A stretch of 6,298 nt of DNA from Candidatus Bathyarchaeota archaeon (lineage in GTDB: Archaea; Thermoproteota; Bathyarchaeia; Bathyarchaeales; Bathyarchaeaceae): assembly GCA_020344715.1 (NCBI GenBank), contig CP070828.1:798798-805095 (forward strand). Reading direction: 5' to 3'. The notes under the pieces were generated by a model, which was not told the DNA's origin, made no database searches, and saw only the letters and a list, made by a program, of their open reading frames with translations. The stretch's first letter is position 1. Each line of letters opens with the position of its first letter. A program made the position numbers and the translations under genes. Shown here in pieces: positions 5,996 to 6,298 of this stretch.

Positions 5996-6298
5996 CACTT
6001 GCTCATTCTGTATATGATAACATAACAAAGTCTCTTGAAAACCGAAAAAACCACGTAATAAAGAAGCTCTTCCATGAAACAGTGAATTTTAATCAAGCTA
6101 ATATTCGCACGGTTTATCTCAGCAAAAGCTTTGTTTCTGAATCCAAGCTCGAACTGCGCGCGCGGCATCACGCGCACGTATCCAAGCCTCATCGCAACTA
6201 CTTCTCTTTCAGTTTCATAGTTGCTACTGTCCCAAGTTCCTATCGCCCTTCGGGCGCACTAGAACGCATTGCAGACGCAAGTGTTCCCTACAACGCTA
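5996..6298. other. Upstream region of AOR without a supported gene
   Basis: No complete gene is supported here. Bases 6000-6110 are AT-rich, while 6150-6180 carry alternating CG runs (TGCGCGCGCG at 6155-6164). A minus-strand frame is open from 6258 down to 5884, but it overlaps the AOR start by 65 bases and its middle is the translation of AT-rich DNA, so I do not call it. At the window edge, the minus frame 6297-6259 reads SVVGNTCVCNAF and then TAG, possibly the tail of a gene beyond the window. Three bases on, a small hairpin CGCCC-GAA-GGGCG (6256-6244) could mark its 3' end. Confidence 0.4.

Noticed and set aside
5884..6192. A 102-codon minus-strand frame from ATG 6192
   Set aside because: It overlaps the AOR start in another frame, its middle is rich in I, Y, F, V and K as expected from translating AT-rich promoter DNA, it has no recognisable motif, and a good TATA box and ribosome-binding site for AOR lie inside it.
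1..6298. Search for tRNA genes, CRISPR repeats, transposases and IS ends
   Set aside because: No T-arm-like GGTTCRAATC with matching stems, no spaced direct repeats and no transposase motifs were seen on either strand.

Overview
The window looks archaeal. It encodes a formylmethanofuran:tetrahydromethanopterin formyltransferase (Ftr), a tungsten-type aldehyde:ferredoxin oxidoreductase (AOR) and an archaeal-style UbiX. TATA-like boxes can be placed upstream of two minus-strand genes. A tetrahydromethanopterin C1 pathway with an AOR, at moderate GC, would fit an anaerobic lineage such as Bathyarchaeia or another Thermoproteota-type archaeon. No marker here fixes the taxon, so this is inference.

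Left block (1-1996, plus strand): the 3' end of an ABC-transporter ATPase gene is followed by two different ABC-2 type permeases. The genes overlap by a few bases at each junction, so this is one translationally coupled operon for a multi-component ABC transporter, probably an exporter. Its substrate cannot be read from sequence. The operon ends convergently against ubiX across a 185-base gap (1997-2181).

Right block (minus strand, read from high to low coordinates): AOR (5948-4092), a 320-base gap, Ftr (3771-2749), then six bases and UbiX (2742-2182). Ftr and UbiX form a tight two-gene unit. Ftr handles the archaeal C1 pathway, AOR interconverts aldehydes and acids with ferredoxin, and UbiX makes prenylated FMN for UbiD-type decarboxylases. 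No UbiD lies in the window. The AOR-Ftr gap holds a coding-like stretch that resembles, by eye, the C-terminal end of Mer/luciferase-like F420 enzymes and may be a gene remnant.

Most notable points: Ftr carries an N-terminal extension of about 42 residues that start-codon choice cannot remove and that contains a partial WW-domain-like motif. The AOR lacks the usual third cluster cysteine. AOR and Ftr share an almost identical GGTGAAAG ribosome-binding site in front of TTG starts. The last ~300 bases (5996-6298) hold no gene I can support; they contain an AT-rich upstream region and possibly the tail of a gene lying outside the window.
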